This document shows, piece by piece, positions 6,121 to 13,135 of a stretch of DNA of 35,996 bases. Positions within the stretch are counted from its first letter, which is position 1, and the number at the start of each line of letters is the position of its first letter. The position numbers and the translations under genes are program-made. The notes under the pieces were generated by a model. It had not been told where the DNA came from, searched no databases, and worked only from the letters and a program-made list of their open reading frames with translations. This DNA is from Lachnospiraceae bacterium (GTDB taxonomy: Bacteria > Bacillota > Clostridia > Lachnospirales > Lachnospiraceae): the NCBI GenBank assembly GCA_017431345.1, contig JAFRLH010000004.1, positions 1 to 35,996 on the forward strand, read 5' to 3'.

Positions 6121-6591
6121 ATGGAAAAGATTAAGTTATCACCGCCTTGGTTAACACTTTATCACGAGATTGATTGCCTCTTTAGGGATGATTCGGAAGT
6201 CAACGTTTCCTACGACGAGGAGACATACGAGATTAAGCTCTATGTAGATAACAATGCTAAGGCTCAGGCACTTACAGCATTACTTCCCAATGAAAAGGTG
6301 TTTGGGAATATTTCAGTTAAGATTACTGTCGTTCCTGCCAATCAGAATAACCTGACAAAGGCTGATTTGTTCCAAGAAGCGTTTTCCGGTAACCCGGCAT
6401 TCTCTTATGCCAAGGCTGTTGATAGTATTATGGCTCCTAACTTCACGTATGTGGTATTCGCAAAGAAGGTTGTACAGTTCTACAACGACAATATTGGGGA
6501 TATTCATGGACTGGAGTCCACACTGTTTCAGACAATTGCGAAGGATGTCTTCAAGGATGATGCCCAGATAAAGTTCTGCACAGACATCTAA
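6121..6591 (+). CDS. Hypothetical phage protein inside the tRNA cluster
   Basis: This 156-residue soluble, slightly acidic protein starts at an ATG preceded by AAGGAG (6107-6112) at good spacing. It has no membrane segment, cysteine pair or known motif; the only cysteines are one near the N terminus and one near the C terminus. The first half reads as alternating strands (YDEETYEIKLYVDNN, NISVKITVVPA) and the second half as helical. It sits alone between tRNA-Leu and tRNA-Pro. The location is suggestive of a role connected to the RNAs, but nothing in the sequence proves it. I do not recognise the family. Confidence 0.75.
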   Translation: MEKIKLSPPWLTLYHEIDCLFRDDSEVNVSYDEETYEIKLYVDNNAKAQALTALLPNEKVFGNISVKITVVPANQNNLTKADLFQEAFSGNPAFSYAKAVDSIMAPNFTYVVFAKKVVQFYNDNIGDIHGLESTLFQTIAKDVFKDDAQIKFCTDI

Positions 6592-6647
6592 TTTGTTATT
6601 ACCCCTTTCTTTGACGAGGACGGCGCTCTGCCATGCGTCGTTCTCAC

Positions 6648-6721
6648 CGGGGTGTGGCTCAGTTTGGTAGAGCGCTTGGTTTGGGACCAAGATGCCGCAG
6701 GTTCAAATCCTGTCACCCCGA
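6648..6721 (+). tRNA. tRNA-Pro(UGG)
   Basis: The acceptor CGGGGTG (6648-6654) pairs with CACCCCG (6714-6720), with discriminator A6721. The D arm is GCTC/GAGC. The anticodon stem CTTGG/CCAAG holds the loop TTTGGGA with anticodon TGG. The T arm is GCAGG-TTCAAAT-CCTGT. The roughly 55 bases before it contain a GGC-GCTCT-GCC hairpin within GACG/CGTC, another structured spacer. Confidence 0.93.
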
Positions 6722-6730
6722 CGGCCCGAA

Positions 6731-6906
6731 GCTGACAACCTATAGGTATGGCAAAGCATGAAACGGTGATGTCTAGTCAGCAGGCGCGAGCTAATCCGCG
6801 AACGAAAGCTGCTCCTGCCGGTGGAGCGGAGACGCGCACACAACTACACCGTAGCCCCGGACTATGGAGCCGGACAAGTGAAAGAGTAGGGTTGTGTGTA
6901 ACCGGC
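6731..6906 (+). ncRNA. Structured non-coding RNA with a pseudoknot, downstream of tRNA-Pro
   Basis: Elements found by eye: GCTGAC/GTCAGC (6731-6736 with 6776-6781); CGCG/CGCG (6785-6788 with 6797-6800); GCTCC/GGAGC (6811-6815 with 6823-6827); and a long 8-bp stem CACACAAC/GTTGTGTG (6837-6844 with 6891-6898) enclosing CCGTAG/CTATGG (6849-6854 with 6862-6867). The loop GCCGGT (6817-6822) is a perfect complement of ACCGGC at 6901-6906, forming a pseudoknot just before a short T-rich run. A frame of 67 codons (6748-6951) crosses it but looks non-coding. It matches no RNA family I can name. Confidence 0.5.
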
Positions 6907-6938
6907 GTTTTTCATTTTATGAGAGGGGGATCTTTGTC

Positions 6939-7505
6939 TTGGTTATTGTGATTGTTGGAGAGTCTGGAAGTGGGAAAACCACAATGGCAAATTGTATTGT
7001 TGATTCGTCTAACTACAGTCGGATTATAACCTACACCACTCGTATGCCACGAAATGGCGAAAGAGATGGTGTAGATTATCATTTTGTTCCAAAATCTTTC
7101 TTTAATAATAATGCAAATAAGTTTTTGGAAATGACAGAATACAATGGTGAGTTTTACGGATTATTAAAATCCGACATTGTAGATGCTGTTAGCAAGAATG
7201 AGAATGTTGTGGTTATTGTAACTCCTTCTGGAATGAGACGGATTCGAAACATTGTTCCATGGAGTAAATGCATTTGCGTTTATTTAAGTGTACCGAGGAG
7301 AGACCGGTTAATAAAAATGCTGTATCGGGGCGGAGATATAGATGGTTGTTACCGCCGCAGCTTATGCGATGTTGGTCAGTATGACGGTGTTCGAGAAGAA
7401 GCAGATGTGGTAATTGAGAATCCGGGTTATAAAAAATCGCCAGATCAGCTTGTACAGGAAGCAATGACTATCAGTTGGAATATGTGGGGAGTGTCACTGT
7501 TTTGA
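6939..7505 (+). CDS. Guanylate kinase-like nucleoside monophosphate kinase
   Basis: This enzyme probably phosphorylates GMP/dGMP, or another deoxynucleoside monophosphate, feeding dNTP supply. It starts at TTG 6939, nine bases after the purine-rich ribosome site GAGAGGGGG, and gives 188 residues, close to guanylate kinase length. The Walker A GESGSGKT lies at residues 7-14. The family hallmark YTTRMPRNGERDGVDYHF lies at 32-49, with the TTR and DGVDYHF substrate-contact residues. An arginine-rich lid-like segment lies around 125-150. A longer frame from 6894 would run through the upstream structured RNA and lacks a ribosome site. It leads the nucleotide-metabolism block (NrdH, NrdD, NrdG, dUTPase). 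Substrate specificity cannot be read from the sequence. Confidence 0.85.
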   Translation: MVIVIVGESGSGKTTMANCIVDSSNYSRIITYTTRMPRNGERDGVDYHFVPKSFFNNNANKFLEMTEYNGEFYGLLKSDIVDAVSKNENVVVIVTPSGMRRIRNIVPWSKCICVYLSVPRRDRLIKMLYRGGDIDGCYRRSLCDVGQYDGVREEADVVIENPGYKKSPDQLVQEAMTISWNMWGVSLF

Positions 7506-7693
7506 GAAAGAAAGAACAGCCTAAAGAACAAGATGAGTTTAAGTATTGTGCTATGATGCGATGCGACAATCTCAATTGTCTCAGACATTACAAAAACGCA
7601 CCGTTTGATATCGTAATTAAGTTGAGCCATGCATTCGGCCCGAATAAAAAAACCGGTGTATGCAATGGGTTTGTGGAGGCATTTAATGATTAA
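7502..7693 (+). CDS. Small cysteine-containing phage protein
   Basis: This 63-residue protein starts at a TTG that overlaps the kinase stop (TTGA), with GGGGAG upstream as ribosome site. The N terminus is highly charged (KKEQPKEQDE). A CAMMRCDNLNCLRHY segment follows with three closely spaced cysteines, and a fourth lies near the C terminus. That spacing could bind a metal, but it is not a standard zinc-ribbon pattern. I cannot assign a function. It is tightly coupled to both neighbours. Confidence 0.6.
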   Translation: MRKKEQPKEQDEFKYCAMMRCDNLNCLRHYKNAPFDIVIKLSHAFGPNKKTGVCNGFVEAFND

Positions 7694-7799
7694 AGTGGTG
7701 ATTGCTTTTTTGGTTGGGCTTTTTGTTGGAGGAGCTGTCAGTATCGTTGCCGCTTCTCTCTGCTATATTTCAAAAAGGAGTGAAGAGCGTGAACAATAA
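7686..7799 (+). CDS. Tiny single-span membrane protein
   Basis: This 37-residue frame starts at ATG 7686, inside the end of the preceding gene, and stops at TAA 7797-7799, inside the start of the cysteine desulfurase gene. After MIK comes one long hydrophobic glycine-rich span (FLVGLFVGGAVSIV and onward) and a charged tail KRSEEREQ. Phages of Firmicutes often carry tiny proteins of this M-I-K-x-GLFVGG type. The role is unknown. The nested overlaps on both sides support real translation. Confidence 0.6.
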   Translation: MIKVVIAFLVGLFVGGAVSIVAASLCYISKRSEEREQ

Positions 7800-8958
7800 A
7801 GAATATTATCTGAATTCGGCATCTACAACAAAAGTGGATCCAGATGTTGCAGAAGTTATTTATAGAACGATAAACAAAAACTGGGCAAATCCCTCTGATC
7901 TGTATAAGTCCGGTCGCGAATCCATGAGTATCATTGAAGACGCACAGGACGTGATTAAAGATTATCTCCGAGCCAATGATGGCGATAAGATTATTTTTAC
8001 AGGGTCTGGTTCAGAAGCCAATAACTTAGCGCTCACAGGATGGTCGAAGGCTTTAGATAGAAGGATCGTCTGTGCCACGCCAATAGAGCATAAGTCCATT
8101 GTTGCTCAACCGTGTATACAATGGAATATCGCGGTTGATGAAGTTGGCAGAGTTGATTTAGAGTTCTTGAAAACATTGGCTCGTACCCTTTCTCGTTCGT
8201 ATTACGAAATCATGTTTTCAGTTGGCCTTGTAAACAATGAGATCGGGACAGTACAGGACATCGCAGAAATCTCCAAAATCATTCACGAATATAAGAACTG
8301 TTATCTGCATGTAGATGCCACACAGGGGTTTGCTCATTGTGGTGTAAGTGTAGATGGTATTGATCTTTTGTCGGCGTCATTCCATAAGATTGGTGTTCCT
8401 AAGGGCATTGGGATGTTATATGTACGTGACGGCATAGATTTATCTCCAGTAATATACGGCGGTCAACAGATGTATGGACTGCGAGCCGGGACTGAGAATG
8501 TTCCGTACATTGCTGGAGTGGCTTGCAAGTTCAGAAAATTAAGACATTATCATAACCCATACTATTGGGAACCTAGAGATCGAGAGATTGCGAAAACGAC
8601 TGCTGATTTAATGCAGAAGCTGTTACAAATACCGGGCAGCAGACTGAATGGGCCAATAGATAATAGAGTGCTTGGCAATATTAATATCAGCTTTACGGAC
8701 ATTGAAGGCTCGACATTAGCTCTCATGTTAGATACGGATGGGATTTATATAAGCTCCGGTTCTGCTTGCAACAGTCAATCTGTCGATCCGTCTCACGTTC
8801 TAAAAGCAATCAAAACTCCAGAAGAGTATCAGTATGGAGCAATACGTATAACAATTGACGAACCGCTATCCGAAGAGGAAGTTAATTATATTGCGGGAAG
8901 AATACAGCATTGGGTTTACACATTAAGACGAATCCATAGTGAAGAGGAAGGGGAGTGA
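7789..8958 (+). CDS. Cysteine desulfurase (NifS/IscS type), phage-encoded
   Basis: This PLP enzyme takes sulfur from cysteine as a persulfide for Fe-S clusters or thiolated tRNA. It starts at GTG 7789 with AGGAG at 7776-7780, giving 389 residues, the normal length. FTGSGSEANNLAL (cofactor phosphate binding), ATPIEHKS, the HVDATQGFAH segment, the PLP lysine in SFHKIGVPKG (K200) and the catalytic cysteine in SSGSACNS (C327) are all present, so it should be active. It sits between the kinase and the NrdH/NrdD/NrdG genes. Sulfur supply for the NrdG iron-sulfur cluster or for thiolation of the phage U34 tRNAs are both reasonable inferences. DndA-type DNA sulfur modification is less likely, since no dnd genes are nearby. 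Confidence 0.92.
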   Translation: MNNKEYYLNSASTTKVDPDVAEVIYRTINKNWANPSDLYKSGRESMSIIEDAQDVIKDYLRANDGDKIIFTGSGSEANNLALTGWSKALDRRIVCATPIEHKSIVAQPCIQWNIAVDEVGRVDLEFLKTLARTLSRSYYEIMFSVGLVNNEIGTVQDIAEISKIIHEYKNCYLHVDATQGFAHCGVSVDGIDLLSASFHKIGVPKGIGMLYVRDGIDLSPVIYGGQQMYGLRAGTENVPYIAGVACKFRKLRHYHNPYYWEPRDREIAKTTADLMQKLLQIPGSRLNGPIDNRVLGNINISFTDIEGSTLALMLDTDGIYISSGSACNSQSVDPSHVLKAIKTPEEYQYGAIRITIDEPLSEEEVNYIAGRIQHWVYTLRRIHSEEEGE

Positions 8959-9027
8959 TTCCATTGGGCTGATTAATTTGAGCGGATTTAAAAGGAATAA
9001 AAAAATAATCCGGAGAAAAATGAAGAC

Positions 9028-9228
9028 ATGTCAATAGTTTTATATAGCACTGGGTGTCCAAAATGTAATGTTTTGGAGACCAAATTAAATAATAAAAACA
9101 TTAAATTTGATGTAGTCACCGATGAAGAGGTGATGCAAAACAAAGGATTCATGTCACTTCCCATGCTCGAAGTTAACGGCGAAGAACTTGATTTTATGCA
9201 GGCATTACGTTGGACAAATGAGCAGTGA
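9028..9228 (+). CDS. Glutaredoxin-like redox protein (NrdH-like)
   Basis: This is a 66-residue thioredoxin-fold electron donor. The active-site CPKC lies at residues 9-12, directly after the first strand (MSIVLYSTG). The cis-proline region reads GFMSLPMLEV, and the glutaredoxin/NrdH-like end is GEELDFMQALRW. It stops eight bases before the anaerobic ribonucleotide reductase gene. It is most likely a reductant for that enzyme, although class III enzymes classically use formate. The ribosome site GGAG (9012-9015) is twelve bases from the ATG, a little far. Confidence 0.82.
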   Translation: MSIVLYSTGCPKCNVLETKLNNKNIKFDVVTDEEVMQNKGFMSLPMLEVNGEELDFMQALRWTNEQ

Positions 9229-9236
9229 GGTGAGAG

Positions 9237-11159
9237 ATGGATATATCAATTAAATTAGACAAGAACTTTACAACACAATACAACAAGCTTTTTAGTGAGT
9301 ATGGAACTGAGCTTGCAACCATTAATGGTTTTTCTGATAAGCAATTAAGTTATACAGATTTTATCGACAATTTTGTAGATACAACAACCGTAGCCGATTC
9401 GTCTATTGATGGGAATGCCAATGTAGGACACAAAGATATTGTTACTCTTGAGCGTGAAATGAGTAAACCTCATTCTAAACTCTTGGCCTTTAACAAAATT
9501 TATTATGAAATCCAAAAGAAGTTCGGATTTAAAGCTGCGAATGATTGGTTGAGAATGGAATGGATTGGCGATTTGTATATGCATGACGCTAATTCCTCTA
9601 CATTTAGAAGCTACTGTTTTGCATACGACTTAAAGGATTTGGCAGAAAAGGGTTTGTATTTTATAGATGGACAGAATGCCAAACCGGCTGAACACTTAAT
9701 CACATTTGTTGATTTTATAAAAGAGTTTGTTAGTTATGCTTCGAACCGTACATCTGGCGCGGTCGGATTACCTAATCTGATTCCATATATGTATTATTTC
9801 TGGAAAAAAGATATCGATGATGGCTATTACACAAAAACGCCGGAGTATTATGCAAAACAAAACTTCCAGAGATTTATATATGCGGTTAATCAGCCGTATG
9901 TAAGAGATGGATCACAAAGCGCATTTACTAATACAAGCGTATTTGATCACCCTTATTTTGAGGCATTGTTCGGCGGAGCCGTGTTCCCGGACGGGACATT
10001 TATGATTGACTACGAAGAGGAGATAATTGAGTTCCAGAAGTGGTACATGGAAGTCATGTCTGATATTCGTAGCACAAATATGTTTACATTCCCAGTAAGT
10101 ACTATCAGCTTATTGCGGCAGAATAACAAATTTGTTGATGAAGAGTTTGCGCGTTGGGCCATCCAACATAATATGAAATGGTCAGATAGCAATCTATTTA
10201 TTGATAAGAATGTAAATTCGTTAAGCAATTGTTGCCGGTTAAAATCCAACATTGAGGATCTGGGTTATTTCAACTCAATAGGTGGGAGTGCGTTAAAGGT
10301 TGGCTCTGTTAAAGTTTCAACAATAAATCTGGCGCGAATAGCTTTGGATACAAACTCTGAAGAGGAATACCTTGCCGAACTTGAAAATAGAGTCTGGACG
10401 AATTTACAAGCGCTAGATTGTGTCAGACATATTATTATGCGCAATGTAGATAAGGGTTTGTTACCAAACTTTACGCATGGCTTAATAGACTTTGAGCATC
10501 TGTATAACACGATAGGCTTTATTGGAATATATGAAACCATGAAGAAGTTTGGATATACATATGTGGATGAACTAGAGAATACATATTACATAAAGGACGC
10601 ATCATTGTTCGGTCAAAAGATATTCCAAACAATGAGATCAGTAGCCGACAGATTTATAGCTGAATATGGGTGTGATTATAAGATTAATACTGAACAAATT
10701 CCCGGTGAGAGTGCAGCAGCCAAGCTTATGAAGAAGGATAAAATCTTTTATCCGGACGCAAACATTTACGATTTGCCTTTGTATGGTAATCAGTTTGTTC
10801 CTCTTGGAATCAAGACTACTGGTCAAGAGCGTGTCAGAGTTGCCTCAGAGTTTGATCGTTATTGCTCAGGCGGCAGTATATTACACTTCAATGTAGATTC
10901 GCCGTTTGACTCATTTGATAAGGCGTGGAAGATGGTGAACTATATTGCCGATCAAGGTGTCACATATTTTGCCTTTAATACGAAGATACAGGCATGTGAA
11001 AACAATCACGCTTTTTATGGAACAACATGCCCCGTATGTGGTGGCCCGATTGAAACAGAGTATACGCGCATTGTCGGATTTTATGTACCGGTTAGAACAT
11101 ATTCTAAAGAGCGCAAGGCTGAATTTAAAATGCGTAGATGGGAGAAGGTTAATACTTGA
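9237..11159 (+). CDS. nrdD: Anaerobic (class III) ribonucleoside-triphosphate reductase
   Basis: This enzyme makes deoxynucleotides from NTPs under anoxia with a glycyl radical installed by NrdG. It has 640 residues. The glycyl radical motif RIVGFY has the radical glycine at about G614. A C-terminal zinc-site-like motif is C587, C598 and C601, with H591 possibly as fourth ligand in place of the usual fourth cysteine. SNCCR at C332-C333 and the SYCFAYDL segment give active-site cysteines. The N-terminal ATP-cone found in many host NrdD proteins is absent, as expected of a phage form such as that of T4. The last codon overlaps the NrdG start. It is the core of the phage nucleotide module and implies infection of an anaerobe. 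Confidence 0.93.
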   Translation: MDISIKLDKNFTTQYNKLFSEYGTELATINGFSDKQLSYTDFIDNFVDTTTVADSSIDGNANVGHKDIVTLEREMSKPHSKLLAFNKIYYEIQKKFGFKAANDWLRMEWIGDLYMHDANSSTFRSYCFAYDLKDLAEKGLYFIDGQNAKPAEHLITFVDFIKEFVSYASNRTSGAVGLPNLIPYMYYFWKKDIDDGYYTKTPEYYAKQNFQRFIYAVNQPYVRDGSQSAFTNTSVFDHPYFEALFGGAVFPDGTFMIDYEEEIIEFQKWYMEVMSDIRSTNMFTFPVSTISLLRQNNKFVDEEFARWAIQHNMKWSDSNLFIDKNVNSLSNCCRLKSNIEDLGYFNSIGGSALKVGSVKVSTINLARIALDTNSEEEYLAELENRVWTNLQALDCVRHIIMRNVDKGLLPNFTHGLIDFEHLYNTIGFIGIYETMKKFGYTYVDELENTYYIKDASLFGQKIFQTMRSVADRFIAEYGCDYKINTEQIPGESAAAKLMKKDKIFYPDANIYDLPLYGNQFVPLGIKTTGQERVRVASEFDRYCSGGSILHFNVDSPFDSFDKAWKMVNYIADQGVTYFAFNTKIQACENNHAFYGTTCPVCGGPIETEYTRIVGFYVPVRTYSKERKAEFKMRRWEKVNT

Positions 11160-11629
11160 AGATACTTGGAATTATCACAGAGGACTTTGTGAATTACAAA
11201 AAGCCTTGCATGGTAATTGAGTTTCCAAGCTGTACATTCAAGTGTGATAGAGAGTGTGGAAGGCCAGTGTGCCAAAATAGTGCGCTGGCTACACTTAATA
11301 AAATTAACATTTCAACAAGCAGAATTGCTGAAATGTATACCTCAAACCCCATCACTGAAGCGGTAGTCATGCAAGGTCTTGAACCGTTTGATTCATTCAG
11401 CGATCTAACTGATTTAATTAGAGCACTTAGAAAACAGACGAACGATGACATAGTTATATACACTGGTTATAACGAGGATGAAATTGAGGATTATATATTA
11501 GACTTGAGGCGATATAAAAATATAATCGTTAAGTTTGGTAGATATATCCCGGATCAAAAACAACACTATGATCCTGTGCTTGGAGTCAAGCTTGCTTCGA
11601 ATAATCAGTATGCAAAGAGGATATCTTAA
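11156..11629 (+). CDS. nrdG: Anaerobic ribonucleotide reductase activating protein (radical SAM)
   Basis: This radical S-adenosylmethionine enzyme makes the glycyl radical on NrdD. It starts at TTG 11156, overlapping the NrdD stop by four bases, and has 157 residues, normal for NrdG. It opens KILGIITEDFVNYKKP, and GLEPFDSFSDLTDL corresponds to the GGEP-type SAM-binding motif. The cluster region is unusual: cysteines lie at 26, 30, 34 and 39 (C-x3-C-x3-C-x4-C). Canonical C-x3-C-x2-C would need a cysteine at 33, where there is glutamate. Context makes the identity firm. Which cysteines bind the 4Fe-4S cluster is open. Confidence 0.88.
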   Translation: MKILGIITEDFVNYKKPCMVIEFPSCTFKCDRECGRPVCQNSALATLNKINISTSRIAEMYTSNPITEAVVMQGLEPFDSFSDLTDLIRALRKQTNDDIVIYTGYNEDEIEDYILDLRRYKNIIVKFGRYIPDQKQHYDPVLGVKLASNNQYAKRIS

Positions 11630-12169
11630 ATGGCAACATTACAACAGAAAAGGGGAGATTCGCCGACTGAGATTTGGGATCAGCAACGATTCGGTAAATT
11701 TCTCGTAAAACATAAAGGACGGAAGAGCTTCACGTTTGCAGAAATCGGGACAGACCCAGAGATAGCCGCTGCAAATATTTGGCGCACAATTGGCGACTAC
11801 AAAATATACAATTCCGATTATGGAGTTGTATCAATCGATAAAGACAATACTGTTATAAATGGAGCAATTAGCTTTGACGATATTGTTATTGGGTATAACA
11901 ATCTGGACCTTGGTGACGGCAATGCTCATGCCGGTCTTGCTATTCGAAAAGTTGACAATGGTGTAGTCTATGCCTTTAGAAATGGACGGAATCAGGTTGC
12001 AGTAAACCATCTGCATGCTCATCCGCTTTCAGAAGAAGAAGTCTACAACATTCTGGAGACACGTAAGGATGAGTGGGGAGCATCTGTTATAGCCCTTATT
12101 CAATCCGCTGAACAATACTTTTTAACTGACGAGAGCCATCGCGTTAACGAGTTGAGAAGCGCGGACTAA
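11630..12169 (+). CDS. Hypothetical phage protein after nrdG
   Basis: This 179-residue soluble protein has its ATG immediately after the nrdG stop, and AAGAGGATA supplies a ribosome site inside nrdG. The middle looks like alternating strands (YGVVSIDKDNTVINGAISFDDIVIGY), and there is a histidine-rich VNHLHAHPLSEEEVYNIL that could bind a metal. No known family is evident. Its place in the nrdD-nrdG-dut run makes a link to nucleotide metabolism possible but unproven. A 10-bp hairpin follows its stop. Confidence 0.7.
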   Translation: MATLQQKRGDSPTEIWDQQRFGKFLVKHKGRKSFTFAEIGTDPEIAAANIWRTIGDYKIYNSDYGVVSIDKDNTVINGAISFDDIVIGYNNLDLGDGNAHAGLAIRKVDNGVVYAFRNGRNQVAVNHLHAHPLSEEEVYNILETRKDEWGASVIALIQSAEQYFLTDESHRVNELRSAD

Positions 12170-12179
12170 TCACAATAGC

Positions 12180-12212
12180 GATCCATCCGTGAGACCATCT
12201 TGCGGATGGATC
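12180..12212 (+). other. Intercistronic RNA hairpin before the dUTPase gene
   Basis: GATCCATCCG (12180-12189) and CGGATGGATC (12203-12212) form a perfect 10-bp stem with a 13-base loop. No T-run follows, so it is not an intrinsic terminator. The ribosome site AAGGAG of the dUTPase gene begins seven bases downstream. It could be an mRNA processing or stability element. Confidence 0.6.
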
Positions 12213-12229
12213 CGTTAGAAGGAGAACCA

Positions 12230-12802
12230 ATGCAGAGAGTAGGGAAGTTTGAAAAACTGTCATTAAAACAATTCATATCTGATTTCTTTTCGAGATTCCC
12301 GGCGAGTCGCGTAGATTCAGACATATCCATGCCAGAAATGTTTGACATGATTAACAAATTTTACGATGACGTAGTATTACCAGAGCGAGCAACCGGTGGC
12401 AGTGCCGGGTATGATATTCACACTCCGATTGGGATTCAGCTTGATCCCGGAGAAGACACATGGATCCCGCTTGGCATCAAGTGCAAGATCGAGCCGGGAT
12501 GGTTTCTCATGATCGTCCCAAGATCTGGGTCTGGAAGTAAATATAGATTAAGACTGGCAAATACGGCAGGGATAATCGATTCTGATTACTACAACAATGA
12601 GAACAACGAAGGCCACATACAGATAAGAATTTGTAATGAGGGCGATGACGTGTTTGATGTCGATGCTGGAACCGCAATAGCACAAGCAATATTTGTACCA
12701 TATGGAATTACAGAAGACGATAAAGCGGAAGGAGAACGTAATGGAGGGTTTGGAAGCACGGATGTTACAACCGACACTGCCAACATCAATAACGATCAGT
12801 GA
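12230..12802 (+). CDS. dut: dUTP diphosphatase (trimeric dUTPase)
   Basis: This enzyme hydrolyses dUTP to dUMP and pyrophosphate, keeping uracil out of DNA and feeding thymidylate synthesis. It starts at ATG 12230 with AAGGAG upstream and has 190 residues. All five trimeric dUTPase motifs are visible: I ATGGSAGYDI (about 54-63), II PRSGSGSKYRLRLAN (97-111), III GIIDSDYYNN (114-123), IV GTAIAQAIFVPY (147-158) and V RNGGFGSTD (170-178). Motif III has Ser-Asp-Tyr-Tyr where Asp-x-x-Tyr is usual, and the tyrosine is present. An extra N-terminal stretch of about 45 residues precedes motif I. Its 3' end overlaps the next gene by 62 bases. Confidence 0.93.
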   Translation: MQRVGKFEKLSLKQFISDFFSRFPASRVDSDISMPEMFDMINKFYDDVVLPERATGGSAGYDIHTPIGIQLDPGEDTWIPLGIKCKIEPGWFLMIVPRSGSGSKYRLRLANTAGIIDSDYYNNENNEGHIQIRICNEGDDVFDVDAGTAIAQAIFVPYGITEDDKAEGERNGGFGSTDVTTDTANINNDQ

Positions 12803-12962
12803 AGGCTCAATCAAGGTTAAGCACAACACACTACATATTGCAAATACAATGTATATTGAAGAAATGATTCAGTGTTTGCTTGATAATGGTTATAAAGTTA
12901 TGCTTCAGCGATCAGAACAGGGTGAAGATGAAGAAGGGTGTGATATAACGATATGCTTATAA
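12741..12962 (+). CDS. Small hypothetical protein overlapping dut
   Basis: This 73-residue frame starts at ATG 12741 with AAGGAG at 12729-12734, inside the last 62 bases of the dUTPase gene. The product ends in an acidic segment (SEQGEDEEGCDITICL). The centre (SITISEGSIKVKHNTLHI) looks like two strands, followed by a helix ending in a hydrophobic LLDNGYKVML turn. The family is not recognised. The strong ribosome site and the 10-base overlap with the next gene argue that it is real. Confidence 0.6.
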   Translation: MEGLEARMLQPTLPTSITISEGSIKVKHNTLHIANTMYIEEMIQCLLDNGYKVMLQRSEQGEDEEGCDITICL

Positions 12963-13135
12963 TACTCGAAATTCCAGATGGCGCCGAGGAGCTTAAGGTT
13001 GAAGTTACTGGTAAAGACCCATTTTCGGACAAGCCGTACAGGACAAATGCAATATATGACGAAGACGATATTTGGAGAATGTCCAACGATTTTGACGTCT
13101 GCATCGATAGTGCGTTCGACAGGAGGCCAGAATGA
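12953..13135 (+). CDS. Small hypothetical protein
   Basis: This 60-residue acidic, soluble protein begins with a strand-like MLIILEIPDGAEELKVEV and carries many aspartates further on. It overlaps the preceding gene by 10 bases and the following gene by 4 (ATGA). It lies in a chain of overlapping small genes (12741-14260) that must be one transcript. No motif is recognised. Confidence 0.6.
   Translation: MLIILEIPDGAEELKVEVTGKDPFSDKPYRTNAIYDEDDIWRMSNDFDVCIDSAFDRRPE

Noticed and set aside
6728-6740. GAAGCTGAC resembling the 5' end of RNase P RNA
   Set aside because: None of the conserved RNase P core segments follows and the region is too short.
6765-6810. Hammerhead-like GTGATG ... CGAAA combination
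   Set aside because: The CUGAUGA core is not present and the required stems I-III cannot be drawn.
5177-6906. CRISPR array
   Set aside because: Repeated elements here are tRNAs and hairpins of different sequence; there are no regular identical repeats with unique spacers.
6748-6951. A 67-codon + strand open frame across the structured RNA after tRNA-Pro
   Set aside because: It has no ribosome site, its composition (Arg/Thr/Ser rich, unlike neighbours) is not phage-like, and it runs through clear RNA stems.
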